Shown: in pieces, positions 47,383 through 59,800 of the stretch
How positions within the stretch are numbered: the first letter of the stretch is position 1
How the letters are laid out: every line of letters starts with the position of its first letter
NCBI RefSeq assembly: GCF_002148795.1
Contig: NZ_MPOB01000008.1
Coordinates: 1-64,000, forward strand
Reading direction: 5' to 3'
Source of the DNA: Oceanibaculum nanhaiense
Lineage (GTDB): Bacteria > Pseudomonadota > Alphaproteobacteria > Oceanibaculales > Oceanibaculaceae
Length of the DNA stretch: 64,000 nt
Position numbers and translations under genes: made by a program
The notes under the pieces: generated by a model
What the model was told of the DNA's origin: nothing
Databases searched by the model: none
The model's input: the letters and a program-made list of their open reading frames with translations, nothing else

Positions 47383-48930
47383 TCACTCCCACTCGATTGT
47401 TCCCGGGGGCTTGGAGGTGATGTCGTAGGTCACGCGGTTCACGCCTTTCACCTCGTTGATGATGCGGGTGGCGACGCGCGACAGGAATTCCATGTCGAAA
47501 TGGTAGAAATCGGCGGTCATGCCATCGACCGAGGTGACGGCGCGCAGCGCGCAGACGAACTCGTAGGTCCGCCCATCCCCCATCACGCCCACGGTCTGCA
47601 CCGGCAGCAGCACGGCGAAGGCCTGCCAGATCGTATCATACAGCCCCGCATTGCGGATCTCGTCGAGATAGACGGCATCGGCCTGGCGCAAGATATCCAG
47701 CTTCTCCCGCGTGATGCCGCCGGGGCAGCGGATGGCGAGGCCCGGCCCCGGGAAGGGGTGGCGGCCGACGAAGCGGTCGGGCAGGCCCAGCTCGCGGCCC
47801 AGCGCGCGCACCTCATCCTTGAACAGCTCGCGTAAGGGTTCCACCAGCTTCATGTTCATGCGCGCGGGCAGGCCGCCGACATTATGGTGCGACTTGATGG
47901 TCACGCTCGGCCCCCCGGTGAAGGACACACTCTCGATCACATCCGGGTAGAGCGTGCCCTGGGCCAGGAAATCGGCGCCGCCGATCTTCTTCGCCTCGGC
48001 CTCGAACACGTCGATGAACAGCTTGCCGATGGTCTTACGCTTCAGCTCCGGGTCGCTCTGGCCTTCCAGCGCGCCGATGAAGGTGTCGCTGGCGTCCACA
48101 TGCACCAGCGGGATGTTGTAGTGGTCGCGGAACATGGTCACGACCTCTTCCGCCTCGTTCAGGCGCATGAGCCCGTGATCGACGAACACGCAGGTCAGCT
48201 GGTCACCGATCGCCTCGTGGATCAGCAGGGCCGCCACCGAGGAATCGACGCCGCCCGACAACCCGCAGATCACGCGGCCGGAGCCGACCTGTTTGCGGAT
48301 CGCCTCCACCGCCTGCTGGCGGAACGCGGCCATCGTCCAGTCGCCTTTGCAGCCCGCCACCTTCAGCACGAAATTATGGATCAGCTTCGCGCCGTCCGGG
48401 GTGTGCACCACCTCCGGGTGGAACATCAGCCCGTAATAGTGCCGCGCCTCGTCCTCGATCAGCGCATAGGGCGCGTTCTGCGACAGCCCCTTGACCTGGA
48501 AGCCGGGCGGCAGCTTGGTGATGCGGTCGCCATGGCTCATCCACACCGTGTGCTTCTCGCCCACCCCCCAGAAGCCCTCGAACAGGCCGGAGGGCGCCTG
48601 CACGTCGAGCAGCGCGCGGCCGAATTCGCGGTGATGGCCGCTCTCCACCGTGCCGCCAAGCTGTGCCGCCATGGTCATCTGGCCATAGCAGATGCCGAGC
48701 AGCGGCACGCCCATGTCGAACACCAGCTGCGGCGCGCGCGGGCTGCCTTCCTCCGCCGGGCTGGCCGGCCCGCCGGACAGGATGATCGCCTTGGGATCGA
48801 AGTCGCGGATGCGCGCGGGATCGACGTTGAACGGGAAGATTTCGCAATAGACGCCGGCCTCGCGGACCCGCCTTGCGATGAGCTGCGTGACCTGGCTGCC
48901 GAAATCGAGAATCAGGATGCGGTCTGTCAT
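47383..48930 (-). CDS. guaA: GMP synthase (glutamine-hydrolysing)
   Basis: 515 residues. The class I glutamine amidotransferase domain with GICYGQM (catalytic Cys) comes first, then the ATP-pyrophosphatase loop GLSGGVDSS and the C-terminal dimerisation domain ending in PPGTIEWE. It converts XMP to GMP. guaB is encoded 780 nt upstream in the same direction, separated by a GNAT gene. Its 3' end borders the AT-rich insert and appears intact. Confidence 0.96.
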   Translation of the reverse strand: MTDRILILDFGSQVTQLIARRVREAGVYCEIFPFNVDPARIRDFDPKAIILSGGPASPAEEGSPRAPQLVFDMGVPLLGICYGQMTMAAQLGGTVESGHHREFGRALLDVQAPSGLFEGFWGVGEKHTVWMSHGDRITKLPPGFQVKGLSQNAPYALIEDEARHYYGLMFHPEVVHTPDGAKLIHNFVLKVAGCKGDWTMAAFRQQAVEAIRKQVGSGRVICGLSGGVDSSVAALLIHEAIGDQLTCVFVDHGLMRLNEAEEVVTMFRDHYNIPLVHVDASDTFIGALEGQSDPELKRKTIGKLFIDVFEAEAKKIGGADFLAQGTLYPDVIESVSFTGGPSVTIKSHHNVGGLPARMNMKLVEPLRELFKDEVRALGRELGLPDRFVGRHPFPGPGLAIRCPGGITREKLDILRQADAVYLDEIRNAGLYDTIWQAFAVLLPVQTVGVMGDGRTYEFVCALRAVTSVDGMTADFYHFDMEFLSRVATRIINEVKGVNRVTYDITSKPPGTIEWE

Positions 48931-48943
48931 GGCGGGCTCGTTC

Positions 48944-49675
48944 TCAACTTTCTTGCGTGGGGCTGCCGGCAGGTCCGCCTTGCGGCTTTTCCTGTGGCTT
49001 TTCTGGCGGCTTTTCTGGCGATCTGTGGTGGGGCCTGTCGAGCGGGCTGTCGAGGCGCGGAATCACGCGGCGCACATCGATCCAGTCATAGGCGGTTTCC
49101 GGTATTTCCTCCTCGCCGAACGGCGTCCCCATCTGCGAGGGGATGCGCTGGCCGGGGGCGGCGCCGAAGCGCAGATAGAAGCTCTCCGCCGGCTCATTGT
49201 CCGACGGCGCCCAGGCCCGCACGGACAGCTGGCCGACCGCTGCCATCGCCTTGAAGGCCGACGCCAGCAGGCGGCGGCCCACGCCCTGGCGGCGGCGGCC
49301 CGGATCGGTATGGATGGCGTAGATTTCCGCGTCCAGCGCCACATCCTCCTCGGAGCGAGGCGGGCCGAAGGCGATGAAGCCGACGATGGTCTCGTCCGCC
49401 GGTTTGTCGTCTTTCGCGGGTTGCTGCGGCGGCGTGCCGGGTGCAGGTGCGGGCGCTGGCGGGGGCACCAGCGCGGCAATCAGCACCATATTGTTGGTGC
49501 TCTCGATCACCTCGCCCCAGAAGGCGGCGGCGCGGACATCGGCGAAATCCTCGAACAGCTCGTCCGGGACAGGCCGACCGATCAGGCTGCGCAGCTGGAC
49601 GCGCGCGACTCCGGTCGCATCGTCCAGCTCGGCGACGCGGACAGTCAGGATATGGTGCTGGCCGCTGTCGGTCAC
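48944..49675 (-). CDS. GNAT-family N-acetyltransferase with proline-rich inserts
   Basis: 243 residues. The acetyl-CoA loop is seen in [17 protein letters not shown], and the [10 protein letters not shown] segment completes the fold. Two low-complexity pieces are unusual: a Pro/Ala-rich loop of about 30 residues (around 70-95) inside the fold and a C-terminal tail with repeated [12 protein letters not shown]. It lies between guaB and guaA, 13 nt before guaA, probably in one transcript. Substrate unknown. Confidence 0.85.
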   Translation of the reverse strand: MTDSGQHHILTVRVAELDDATGVARVQLRSLIGRPVPDELFEDFADVRAAAFWGEVIESTNNMVLIAALVPPPAPAPAPGTPPQQPAKDDKPADETIVGFIAFGPPRSEEDVALDAEIYAIHTDPGRRRQGVGRRLLASAFKAMAAVGQLSVRAWAPSDNEPAESFYLRFGAAPGQRIPSQMGTPFGEEEIPETAYDWIDVRRVIPRLDSPLDRPHHRSPEKPPEKPQEKPQGGPAGSPTQES

Positions 49676-49709
49676 GTTGTCCTGCCGATGCTCCCTTCCC
49701 CCACCGTGC

Positions 49710-51707
<1,998 letters not shown>

Positions 51708-51917
51708 TCAGCGGAACAGCGATTTCGGCAATCCACTCTGGCGGATCATTGAGCCTAGTGTACCCTGCTTGACCTCGTCGCCCTCGCGGGTGCAGGCGAC
51801 CACGACAATTTTGGTTTCCCCATTCACCATGCCGCGATAAGTCCGGTGACTGCCCCGCTGGCGGGCCAGTTCGAAGCCGTTCGCTTCAAGAATACGCAGG
51901 AAGTCCCGGAAGTTCAT
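51708..51917 (-). CDS. hicA: HicA-like mRNA interferase toxin
   Basis: 69 residues, the normal HicA size. The double-stranded-RNA-binding-like fold has the catalytic His24 in RGSHRTYRG and a C-terminal GTLGSMIRQSGLPKSLF. HicA cleaves mRNA when free of HicB. It is convergent with hicB instead of preceding it in an operon, so the two must have separate promoters, the toxin's in 51918-52041. That 124-nt gap is relatively AT-rich and shows no other gene. Confidence 0.87.
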   Translation of the reverse strand: MNFRDFLRILEANGFELARQRGSHRTYRGMVNGETKIVVVACTREGDEVKQGTLGSMIRQSGLPKSLFR

Positions 51918-52041
51918 GCAGCTATCGTGAACTGGCGGGTAGGTTCCTTCAATCAGAACGTTTGCGCAATATCTAGGGCTCGTATCCTCAGTACATACTA
52001 CATTTAGCGATTCCGTCTGAAGTGCTCCCTACCCCCGCCGA

Positions 52042-55000
52042 CTAGGCCTTCTTCTTGCCGTAGCCGCCGCCGCCCGGCGTTTCGATGATGAATACGTCGC
52101 CCGGCTTCATCTCGATCTGGTCGGTGTGCTTCAGCTCGACCACGGTGCCGTCGGTGCGCTCGACGGCGTTGCGGCCAGTCTTCGCTTCCTCGCCCCCGGC
52201 CATGCCGTAAGGCGGGATGCGGCGATGGCCGGACAGCATGGCCGCCGTCATCGCCTCGCGGAAACGGATGCGGCGAACCACACCATCGCCACCCTTGTGC
52301 AGCCCGGCGCCGCCAGAGCCCTCGCGGATGCGGAAATCCTCGACCAGCACCGGGAAGCGCCATTCCAGCACCTCCGGGTCGGTCAGGCGGCTGTTGGTCA
52401 TATGCGTGTGGACGGCGCTGCAGCCGTCGAAATCCGGCCCGGCGCCGGAGCCGCCGCAGATCGTCTCGTAATACTGGTAGGTCTCGTTGCCGAAGGTGAA
52501 ATTGTTCATCGTGCCCTGCGCCGCCGCCATCACGCCGAGCGCGCCATACAGCGCATCGGTGATGCATTGCGAGGTCTCGACATTGCCGGCGACCACGGCG
52601 GCCGGGTAGTTCGGATTCAGCATCGAGCCCTTGGGGATGATGACTTCCAGCGGCTTCAGGCAGCCCTCATTCATCGGGATATCGTCATCGACCAGCGTGC
52701 GGAACACATACAGCACGGCGGCCTTGCACACGGCGGAGGGCGCGTTGAAGTTGGTCTTCTGCTGCGGGCTGGTGCCGGTGAAGTCGATCTTCGCCGAACG
52801 CTTCTCGCGGTCGATGGAAACCGTCACCTTGATGACGCTGCCATCATCCATCTCATAGGCGAAGCTGCCATCCTTCAGCACGCCGATGACGCGGCGCACC
52901 TGCTCCTCGGCATTGTCCTGGACGTGCTGCATATAGGCCATGACCACGTCGAGGCCGAAATGCCCGACCATCTTGCGCAGCTCGGCCACGCCCTTCTCGT
53001 TGGCGGCGATCTGCGCCTGAAGATCGGCGACATTCTGCGTCACGTTGCGCACCGGATATTTCCCGCCGGTCAGCAGGGCGACCAGCTCCTTCTCGCGGAA
53101 GGCGCCCTTATCGACCAGCTGGAAATTGTCGATCATCACGCCTTCCTGATCGACGGTCACCGAATCCGGCGGCATCGAGCCCGGCGTGGTGCCGCCGATA
53201 TCGGCGTGATGGCCGCGCGAGGCGACATAGAACAGGATTTTCCGGCCGGCCTCGTCGAACACCGGGGTGATGACGGTGACGTCCGGCAGATGCGTGCCGC
53301 CATTATAGGGCGCGTTCAGCGCATAGACATCGCCGGGCCGGATATCCGGGTTCTCGCGCACCACGGTGCGCACGCTCTCGCCCATCGATCCCAGATGCAC
53401 CGGCATGTGCGGCGCGTTGGCGATCAGATTGCCTTCTTCGTCGAAGATCGCGCAGGAGAAATCCAGCCGTTCCTTGATGTTCACCGAATAGGCGGTGTTC
53501 TGCAGCGTCACGCCCATCTGCTCGGCGATCGACATGAACAGATTGTTGAACACTTCCAGCATCACCGGATCGACCTGGGTGCCGATGGCGACGCGGGTCG
53601 GCAGCGCCTTCACCCGGCGCAGCACCATATGATCGCGGGTCGTGACCTCGGCCTGCCAGCCCGGCTCCACCACCGTGGTGGCATTAGCGTCGGTGACGAT
53701 GGCCGGGCCATCGACAATGCAGCCCGGCAAGAGGTCGAGGCGGTCATAGACCGGGGTGTCGTGGCGCTCCGCGCCGCAATACATCGGCAGATTGCCCTTG
53801 GCCGCCGGCAACACACCGCTGCCGGATTCCAGCACCGGGTCCTCGGCGGAATCGGTGACGCCGATCACCTCGACCGACAGCGCCTCCACCACCATGCCCT
53901 TGCCTTCCATGGAGAAGCCATAGAGCTGTTTGTGCGCCTCGACGAAGCGCTCGGCGATCTCCTGCCGGCTGCCGAACTCCACCACCTGCGCGGTATCGGA
54001 GCCGTCATAGCGCACATGGACCTTGCGCAGCACCTTGATGTGGTCGTCCTCTACGCCCTGGCCCTGCATCTCGGCGACGCCTTCCTCGGCCAGTACGTCG
54101 AGCTGGCTGGCGAGGCCGGCGATAAGATCGTCGGCCAGCTTCGCCTCGACCGCCTTTTCCTTCAACACGCGCAAATCGGCCAGCCCCATGCCATAGGCTG
54201 ACAGCACGCCGGCAAAGGGGTGGATCAGGATGGTCTTCATGCCCAGCGCATCTGCCACGGAACAGGCATGCTGCCCGCCGGCCCCGCCGAAGCAGTTCAG
54301 CGCATAGCGCGTGACGTCATAGCCGCGCTGCACGGATATCTGCTTGATCGCGTTCGCCATGTTCTCGACCGCGATCTTCAGGAAGCCCTCGGCGACCTCC
54401 TCCGGTGTGCGCGTCACGCCCATCGACTTCTCGATCTCGGCGGCCATTTCGGTGAATTTCCGGCGCACCACATCGGCGTCCAGCTTCTCGTCGCGCTTCG
54501 GCCCGAACACCGGCGGGAAGAAATCCGGATGCAGCTTGCCGACCATCACATTGGCGTCGGTCACGGTCAGCGGCCCGCCGCGGCGATAGCAGGCCGGCCC
54601 CGGATTGGCGCCCGCCGATTCCGGGCCGACGCGGAAGCGTGATCCGTCGAAGAACAGGATCGAGCCGCCACCCGCCGCCACGGTGTGGATGCGCATCATC
54701 GGCGCGCGCATCCGCACACCGGCGACCATGGTCTCGAAGGCGCGCTCATACTCGCCGTTGAAATGCGACACATCGGTCGAGGTGCCGCCCATGTCGAAGC
54801 CGATCACCTGATCGAAGCCGGCCATCTGCGCGGTCTTCACGCAGCCGACCACGCCGCCGGCCGGGCCGGACAGGATGGCGTCCTTGCCCTGGAACAGGAA
54901 GGCGTCGGTCAGGCCGCCATTGGACTGCATGAACATCAGGCGGGTGTCGCCCAGTTCTCCCGCCACGCGATCCACATAGCGGCGCAGGATCGGCGAGAGA

Positions 55001-55659
55001 TAGGCGTCCACTACCGTGGTGTCGCCGCGCCCGACCAGCTTCATCAGCGGGCTGACCTGATGGCTGACGGAAATCTGCGTGAAGCCGATCTCCTTCGCAA
55101 CCTTCTCCAGCGCCGCCTCATGGTCGGTGTAGCGGTAGCCGTGCAGCAGCACGATGGCGAGCGATCGGATGCCGCTGTCGAACATCGCCTGCAGATCCGT
55201 GCGCGCCGCTTCGAGGTCAAGCTTGGTCAGCACCTCGCCCTGGGCGGTCAGCCGTTCGTCGATCTCGACGACGCGCTCATACAGAAGTTCCGGCAGGGTG
55301 ATCTTGCGGGTGAACAGATGCGGGCGGTTCTGGTAGGCGATGCGCAGCGCGTCGCGGAAGCCCCTGGTGATCGCCAGCGCCGTGCGCTCGCCCTTGCGTT
55401 CCAGCAGCGCGTTGGTGGCCACGGTGGTGCCCATCTTCACGGCCTCCACCTGCTCCGCCGGGATATCCTCCTCGGATGTGCGGCCCAGCAGCTCGCGGAT
55501 GCCCTGTAGCGCGGCATCGGCATAGGATTCGGGATTTTCCGAAAGCAGCTTGTGGGTGACCAGCGACCCATCCGGCTTGCGCGCCACGATATCGGTGAAG
55601 GTGCCGCCCCGGTCGATCCAGAACTGCCACTCGCCCGCGCCGATCATCTGTGCCGCCAT
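52042..55659 (-). CDS. ATP-hydrolysing 5-oxoprolinase / hydantoinase A-B fusion
   Basis: 1205 residues. The N-terminal hydantoinase A (HyuA) half (about 1-690) has [12 protein letters not shown] and [13 protein letters not shown] phosphate loops. The C-terminal hydantoinase B half (about 700-1190) begins near [14 protein letters not shown] and ends [13 protein letters not shown]. Such full-length fusions are typical of eukaryotic-type 5-oxoprolinase, which opens 5-oxoproline to glutamate with ATP; hydantoin or related lactams are alternatives. ATG 55659 is used; the second Met at residue 5 is possible. Confidence 0.9.
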   Translation of the reverse strand: MAAQMIGAGEWQFWIDRGGTFTDIVARKPDGSLVTHKLLSENPESYADAALQGIRELLGRTSEEDIPAEQVEAVKMGTTVATNALLERKGERTALAITRGFRDALRIAYQNRPHLFTRKITLPELLYERVVEIDERLTAQGEVLTKLDLEAARTDLQAMFDSGIRSLAIVLLHGYRYTDHEAALEKVAKEIGFTQISVSHQVSPLMKLVGRGDTTVVDAYLSPILRRYVDRVAGELGDTRLMFMQSNGGLTDAFLFQGKDAILSGPAGGVVGCVKTAQMAGFDQVIGFDMGGTSTDVSHFNGEYERAFETMVAGVRMRAPMMRIHTVAAGGGSILFFDGSRFRVGPESAGANPGPACYRRGGPLTVTDANVMVGKLHPDFFPPVFGPKRDEKLDADVVRRKFTEMAAEIEKSMGVTRTPEEVAEGFLKIAVENMANAIKQISVQRGYDVTRYALNCFGGAGGQHACSVADALGMKTILIHPFAGVLSAYGMGLADLRVLKEKAVEAKLADDLIAGLASQLDVLAEEGVAEMQGQGVEDDHIKVLRKVHVRYDGSDTAQVVEFGSRQEIAERFVEAHKQLYGFSMEGKGMVVEALSVEVIGVTDSAEDPVLESGSGVLPAAKGNLPMYCGAERHDTPVYDRLDLLPGCIVDGPAIVTDANATTVVEPGWQAEVTTRDHMVLRRVKALPTRVAIGTQVDPVMLEVFNNLFMSIAEQMGVTLQNTAYSVNIKERLDFSCAIFDEEGNLIANAPHMPVHLGSMGESVRTVVRENPDIRPGDVYALNAPYNGGTHLPDVTVITPVFDEAGRKILFYVASRGHHADIGGTTPGSMPPDSVTVDQEGVMIDNFQLVDKGAFREKELVALLTGGKYPVRNVTQNVADLQAQIAANEKGVAELRKMVGHFGLDVVMAYMQHVQDNAEEQVRRVIGVLKDGSFAYEMDDGSVIKVTVSIDREKRSAKIDFTGTSPQQKTNFNAPSAVCKAAVLYVFRTLVDDDIPMNEGCLKPLEVIIPKGSMLNPNYPAAVVAGNVETSQCITDALYGALGVMAAAQGTMNNFTFGNETYQYYETICGGSGAGPDFDGCSAVHTHMTNSRLTDPEVLEWRFPVLVEDFRIREGSGGAGLHKGGDGVVRRIRFREAMTAAMLSGHRRIPPYGMAGGEEAKTGRNAVERTDGTVVELKHTDQIEMKPGDVFIIETPGGGGYGKKKA

Positions 55660-55779
55660 GTTCCGTCACCCTGCTACGATCCTGCGATCTTGTCGCACTG
55701 CGGTAACGTACCTAGCAACTTCCCATGGTCCTGTCACGGCCCCCCGTCACGCCCCCCGTCACGCCGGTCACACGCGGGG

Positions 55780-56292
55780 CTATGGCGCCGTGTCCTGCAC
55801 GGCCAGGCTAACCAGCCCGGCGATTGCCGCCTCGGGGGTTAGCCGGGCGGTGTCGATCACCACATCGGCTTCCGGCCAGGGGCGGTAGTCGCGCGCCTGC
55901 ACGGCGGCCCAGTCGGGTTGCCGGTGCCCCGCTATGTCGGCAGCACGGCCCTCCACCCGGCGGCGGTGCTCCGCCGTATCGGAGCAGATGATTTCGACCT
56001 GGAGCAGACCGGCGCCGGCGGTGCGGGCGACAGCGGCCCAGCCGTCGCGGCTTTCGGGGACCGGGTTCACGCAGTCGGCGATGACAGTATGGCCGATCTC
56101 CAGATTGCTGCGGGCCAGCGCCATCGCCGCCAGATAGCCGGCGGCCTGCACCTCGCCCGACAATTCGCCGGACTCGCGGAGCGCCTGCTCAGCCTCGTCG
56201 ATGCGCAGATAGACTGCCCGCAGCCGGTCCGCCAGCGCGCGCGACAGCGTGGTTTTACCGGTTCCCGGCAGCCCGCCGAACACGATCAGCAT
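55780..56292 (-). CDS. Small P-loop kinase (AAA_33 type)
   Basis: 170 residues. The P-loop GLPGTGKTT is at residues 7-15, with a lid Arg region (EHRRRVEGR) and a DW-type C-terminus. This pattern is seen in a broad group of predicted nucleotide, sugar or antibiotic kinases; the substrate is unknown. It is separated from the oxoprolinase gene by 120 nt containing several short GTCACGCC repeats (about 55734-55775). Confidence 0.78.
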   Translation of the reverse strand: MLIVFGGLPGTGKTTLSRALADRLRAVYLRIDEAEQALRESGELSGEVQAAGYLAAMALARSNLEIGHTVIADCVNPVPESRDGWAAVARTAGAGLLQVEIICSDTAEHRRRVEGRAADIAGHRQPDWAAVQARDYRPWPEADVVIDTARLTPEAAIAGLVSLAVQDTAP

Positions 56293-56358
56293 GATCCCTC
56301 CTCGGATAAGGCCGGCATCCTATCCTGCCGGCCCCTGCCGGGAAACTATGCTGGGAAC

Positions 56359-56907
56359 CTAGGCCGCTTTCGCGCCGAGCTGCTCGAAGAAGCTGCCGAC
56401 CGTGGTTTCCATCAGCCCGAAGGCTTCCTGGGCATAGCTGATCTGGTCGGGCAGGCCGAGATCGACAGTCAGCTCCGCTTCGCCATGATCGAACCGCATT
56501 TTCGGGTCGAACTTGCGCGACAGCGCCATCAGCCGGCGATTGTCGGACAGGCAGAACAAAGTCACCCGGCGCACCCCGCGATTGCGGGCCAGCGTGACGA
56601 CGCGGCGCATCAGCTGCGTGCCGATGCCGCGCCCCTCGAATTCCGACTCGACGGTGATCGCCAGCTCGGCCTCGTCCATCCAGCCATTATGGGCGCGGAT
56701 GACGAAGACGGCGCCGCGCAGCACGCCATCGACAAAACAGCCGAAACTGATGCAGCGAAGCCAGTCGATGCTCTTGGTTTTGTTGGAGAGATAGCCGTCA
56801 TCGACAAAGCCGCCGAAGCGGTAATAGCGCTGTTCGCGCGTCAGCCGCGCCAGATGATCGGCGTAAGCGGTGGAATCGGTCGGCCAGAGACGTCTGTAAA
56901 CAATCAT
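56359..56907 (-). CDS. GNAT-family N-acetyltransferase
   Basis: 182 residues. The acetyl-CoA loop is in EFEGRGIGTQLMRRV and the domain starts at MIVYRRLWPTDSTAYADHL. Substrate unknown. ATG 56907 is chosen because the fold begins immediately; upstream residues in the frame are not conserved-looking. It is divergent from djlA across a 264-nt region with inverted repeats. Confidence 0.83.
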   Translation of the reverse strand: MIVYRRLWPTDSTAYADHLARLTREQRYYRFGGFVDDGYLSNKTKSIDWLRCISFGCFVDGVLRGAVFVIRAHNGWMDEAELAITVESEFEGRGIGTQLMRRVVTLARNRGVRRVTLFCLSDNRRLMALSRKFDPKMRFDHGEAELTVDLGLPDQISYAQEAFGLMETTVGSFFEQLGAKAA

Positions 56908-56994
56908 TGGGGCACCTAACCTGCTGCGGGTACCCTCCCTGGGCCTTGCGGCCGCGACCATCCTTCAGGCCAAAGCCCGGCGGACGGCTTGTAT

Positions 56995-57017
56995 CGTATC
57001 GTCGCTTCTGCGATACG
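56995..57017. repeat. Inverted repeats in the GNAT/djlA divergent region
   Basis: CGTATCG (56995-57001) and CGATACG (57011-57017) form a perfect inverted repeat, with a further CGATAC at 57053. A second pair, CACAA (57044-57048) and TTGTG (57065-57069), brackets it downstream. The 264-nt region holds no gene; these may be operator sites. Confidence 0.5.
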
Positions 57018-57171
57018 TTGCTGTGCGGAGCAATGTTGCACTGCACAATAGACGATACATAAATGTTGTGTCCGCGCGCCCATGTCAACGAGTATCTCGT
57101 GGCAACCGGTACTGGTGCCCTGCGGCATTTCTGGGTAGGGTCGGGGCAAAGCGGAAGACTGAGCGAAATAT

Positions 57172-57918
57172 ATGAGCATTTGGGGCAAGATCATTGGCGG
57201 CGCGGCAGGATTCGCGCTGGGCGGACCGTTGGGCGCGCTGCTGGGCGCGCTGGCCGGCCATGCCGTGGACAAGATCCGCGCCATCGACACCGTCGAGCCG
57301 TCGCCGCAGCGCGACGAAGATGGCACACGCAAGATCGCCTTCACCATCGGCGTGATCGTGCTGGGCGCCAAGATGGCGAAGGTGGACGGCATCGTCAGCG
57401 AGCGCGAGATCCGCGCCTTCAAGGAAGTGTTCCGCGTCCCGCCCGACGAGATCAAGAATGTCGCCCGGGTTTTCAACCTGGCCAAGCGCGACGCGCGCGG
57501 CTTCGAACCCTATGCACGGCAGATCGCGGGTCTGTTCGAGCCCGGCTCGCCGGTGCTGGAGGAACTGCTGGCCAGCCTGTTCCACATCGCCAAGGCGGAC
57601 GGACGGCTGCACGATGCCGAGATCAGCTATCTGAAGGAGGTGGCGCGCATCTTCGGCTTCGACGAATTCGCCTTCGAGCGGATCCGCGCCCAGCATACCG
57701 GCGAGGCGTCCGGCGATCCCTACACGGTGCTGGGCATCGCCGCCGACGTCGATGACGAGACGGTGAAGAAGACCTATCGCGACCTGATGCGCGAGAACCA
57801 TCCCGACCGGCTGATGGCACAGGGCCTGCCGCAGGAATTCATCGAGATCGCCAACGAGAAGGTCTCGGCGATCAATGCCGCCTATGACCGCATCCGCAAA
57901 CATCGCGGGATGAAATGA
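57172..57918 (+). CDS. djlA: DjlA-type co-chaperone with TerB and J domains
   Basis: 248 residues. A Gly-rich hydrophobic N-terminal segment (GAAGFALGGPLGALLGALAG) probably inserts in the inner membrane. A TerB-like helical domain (about 60-175) is followed by a C-terminal J domain with the DnaK-activating HPD in RENHPDRLM. It recruits DnaK. The order and size match DjlA. It precedes uup by 43 nt. Confidence 0.88.
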   Translation: MSIWGKIIGGAAGFALGGPLGALLGALAGHAVDKIRAIDTVEPSPQRDEDGTRKIAFTIGVIVLGAKMAKVDGIVSEREIRAFKEVFRVPPDEIKNVARVFNLAKRDARGFEPYARQIAGLFEPGSPVLEELLASLFHIAKADGRLHDAEISYLKEVARIFGFDEFAFERIRAQHTGEASGDPYTVLGIAADVDDETVKKTYRDLMRENHPDRLMAQGLPQEFIEIANEKVSAINAAYDRIRKHRGMK

Positions 57919-57961
57919 GCCTTCGCAAACGGACGGCCCTTCCCGGCCGGCAGTCATAAAT

Positions 57962-59800
57962 ATGGCGAGCAATCCCCCCATCGTGGCACTGCGCGGCGCC
58001 AGTTTGAGCTTCGGTGGCAATCCGGTGTTCGAGAATGCCGACCTGCCCGTGGCCATCGGCGACCGGCTGTGCCTGGTCGGCCGCAATGGCAGCGGCAAAT
58101 CGACCCTGATGAAGGCGCTGGCCGGCCTCATCGACATCGATTCCGGCGAACGCTTCCGGCAGCCCGGCGCGCGCATCGCCTATCTGCAGCAGGAGCCGAA
58201 CTTCACCAAAGGCAGCACCGTCGGCCAGTATGTCGCCGAGGGGCTGCCGCCGGTGCAGGACAATGCGCCACGCGATCATCTGATCGAATCCGTCGTGCGC
58301 AAGCTGGGCCTTGCCCCGGAAACGCCGACCGAGCGCCTGTCGGGCGGCGAGAGCCGGCGCGCGGCGCTGGCCCGCACGCTGGTCTCCGACCCCGATGTGC
58401 TGCTGCTGGACGAGCCGACCAACCATCTGGACCTGCCGACCATCGAATGGCTGGAGCAGGAACTGGCCGGCTTTCGCGGTGGCATCCTGCTGGTCAGCCA
58501 TGACCGCGCCTTCCTGACGCGGCTGGGGCAGAAGACCTACTGGCTGGAGCGCGGCGATCTGCGGCGCACCAACCAGAGCTTCGCGCATTTCGAGGACTGG
58601 GCCGACAAGCTGCTGGCCGATGAGGAGATGCAGGCGCAGAAGCTGAACCGCCGCATCGCCGAGGAAACCCGATGGCTGCGCGAGGGGCTGACCGCCCGGC
58701 GCAAGCGCAATATGGGCCGGGTGAAGGCGCTGATGGTCAATCGGCGGGAGCGTGCCGAGCGCATCCGCCCGTCCGGCCGCATGACCGTCTCGGTGGAGAC
58801 CGCCGATGGTGCCGGCACGGCGATCATCGAGGCCAACCACATCAGCAAATCTTTCCCGCAGCCGGACGGCACCGAGAAGCTGCTGGTGAAGGATTTCTCG
58901 ACCCGCATCCTGCGCCGCGACCGCATCGGCCTGATCGGCCCGAACGGTGCCGGCAAGACCACGCTGCTGAAGATGCTGATCGGCGCGACGAAGCCGGACA
59001 GCGGCCGGGTGAAGATCGGCTTCGGCGTGGAGATCGCCTATTTCGACCAGAAACGCGAGCAGCTCAATCCCGCCACCAGCCTGTGGGAGACGCTGGCGCC
59101 CGGCGGCGACACTGTCTTCATCAACGGCAAGCCCAAGCATGTGGCGACCTATCTGAAGGAATTCCTGTTCCAGGACCGCCAGTTCCGCAGCCCGGTCGGC
59201 AGCCTGTCGGGCGGCGAGCGCAACCGCCTGCTGCTGGCCAAGCTGTTCAGCCAGCCGCATAATTTCCTGGTGATGGACGAACCGACCAACGATCTCGACA
59301 TGGAGACGCTGGACCTGCTGCAGGAAGTCATCGCCGATTACGAGGGCACGGTGCTGCTGGTCAGCCATGACCGCGACTTCCTGGACCGCACCGTCACCGC
59401 CATGCTGGCGGTCGAGGGCGAGGGCAAGGTGACGGAATATGCCGGCGGCTACCGCGATTACCTGGCCCAGCGCCCGGCCCCCGCTGACGAAGCGCCGAAA
59501 GCCGCGAAATCCGCAACCACGCCGAAGCAGGAGCGCCCGAAGGCGGCGGCGGTCAAGCTCGGCTATAAGGACCAGCGCGAACTGGACCAGCTTCCCGGCA
59601 TGATCGACAAGCTGGGCACGGAGATCGCCAAGCTGGAGGAGAAGCTGGCCGATCCCGACCTGTTCCGCCGCGACCCGGACGGCTTCCAGAAGACCAGCGC
59701 CCTGCTGGAACGCGCGCAGGCGGCACTCGCCCGGTCGGAGGATCGCTGGCTGGAGCTGGAAGCCGCGCGCGAGGCGCTGGAGCAGACGAAGACCGCATGA
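57962..59800 (+). CDS. uup: ABC-F family ATPase Uup
   Basis: 612 residues. Two ATPase domains have GRNGSGKST and GPNGAGKTT Walker A motifs, LSGGE signatures and VLLLDEPTNHLD / FLVMDEPTNDLD. An inter-domain linker rich in Arg/Lys and a C-terminal coiled coil (about 535-612) are characteristic of Uup, which acts on ribosomes and DNA-branch processing. No membrane part, so it is not a transporter. It overlaps the EamA transporter gene by ATGA. Confidence 0.93.
   Translation: MASNPPIVALRGASLSFGGNPVFENADLPVAIGDRLCLVGRNGSGKSTLMKALAGLIDIDSGERFRQPGARIAYLQQEPNFTKGSTVGQYVAEGLPPVQDNAPRDHLIESVVRKLGLAPETPTERLSGGESRRAALARTLVSDPDVLLLDEPTNHLDLPTIEWLEQELAGFRGGILLVSHDRAFLTRLGQKTYWLERGDLRRTNQSFAHFEDWADKLLADEEMQAQKLNRRIAEETRWLREGLTARRKRNMGRVKALMVNRRERAERIRPSGRMTVSVETADGAGTAIIEANHISKSFPQPDGTEKLLVKDFSTRILRRDRIGLIGPNGAGKTTLLKMLIGATKPDSGRVKIGFGVEIAYFDQKREQLNPATSLWETLAPGGDTVFINGKPKHVATYLKEFLFQDRQFRSPVGSLSGGERNRLLLAKLFSQPHNFLVMDEPTNDLDMETLDLLQEVIADYEGTVLLVSHDRDFLDRTVTAMLAVEGEGKVTEYAGGYRDYLAQRPAPADEAPKAAKSATTPKQERPKAAAVKLGYKDQRELDQLPGMIDKLGTEIAKLEEKLADPDLFRRDPDGFQKTSALLERAQAALARSEDRWLELEAAREALEQTKTA

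Noticed and set aside
44976-47400. Attachment-site direct repeats flanking the insert at guaA
   Set aside because: I compared the guaA 3' end with the left boundary near 44976-45030 and found no convincing repeat.
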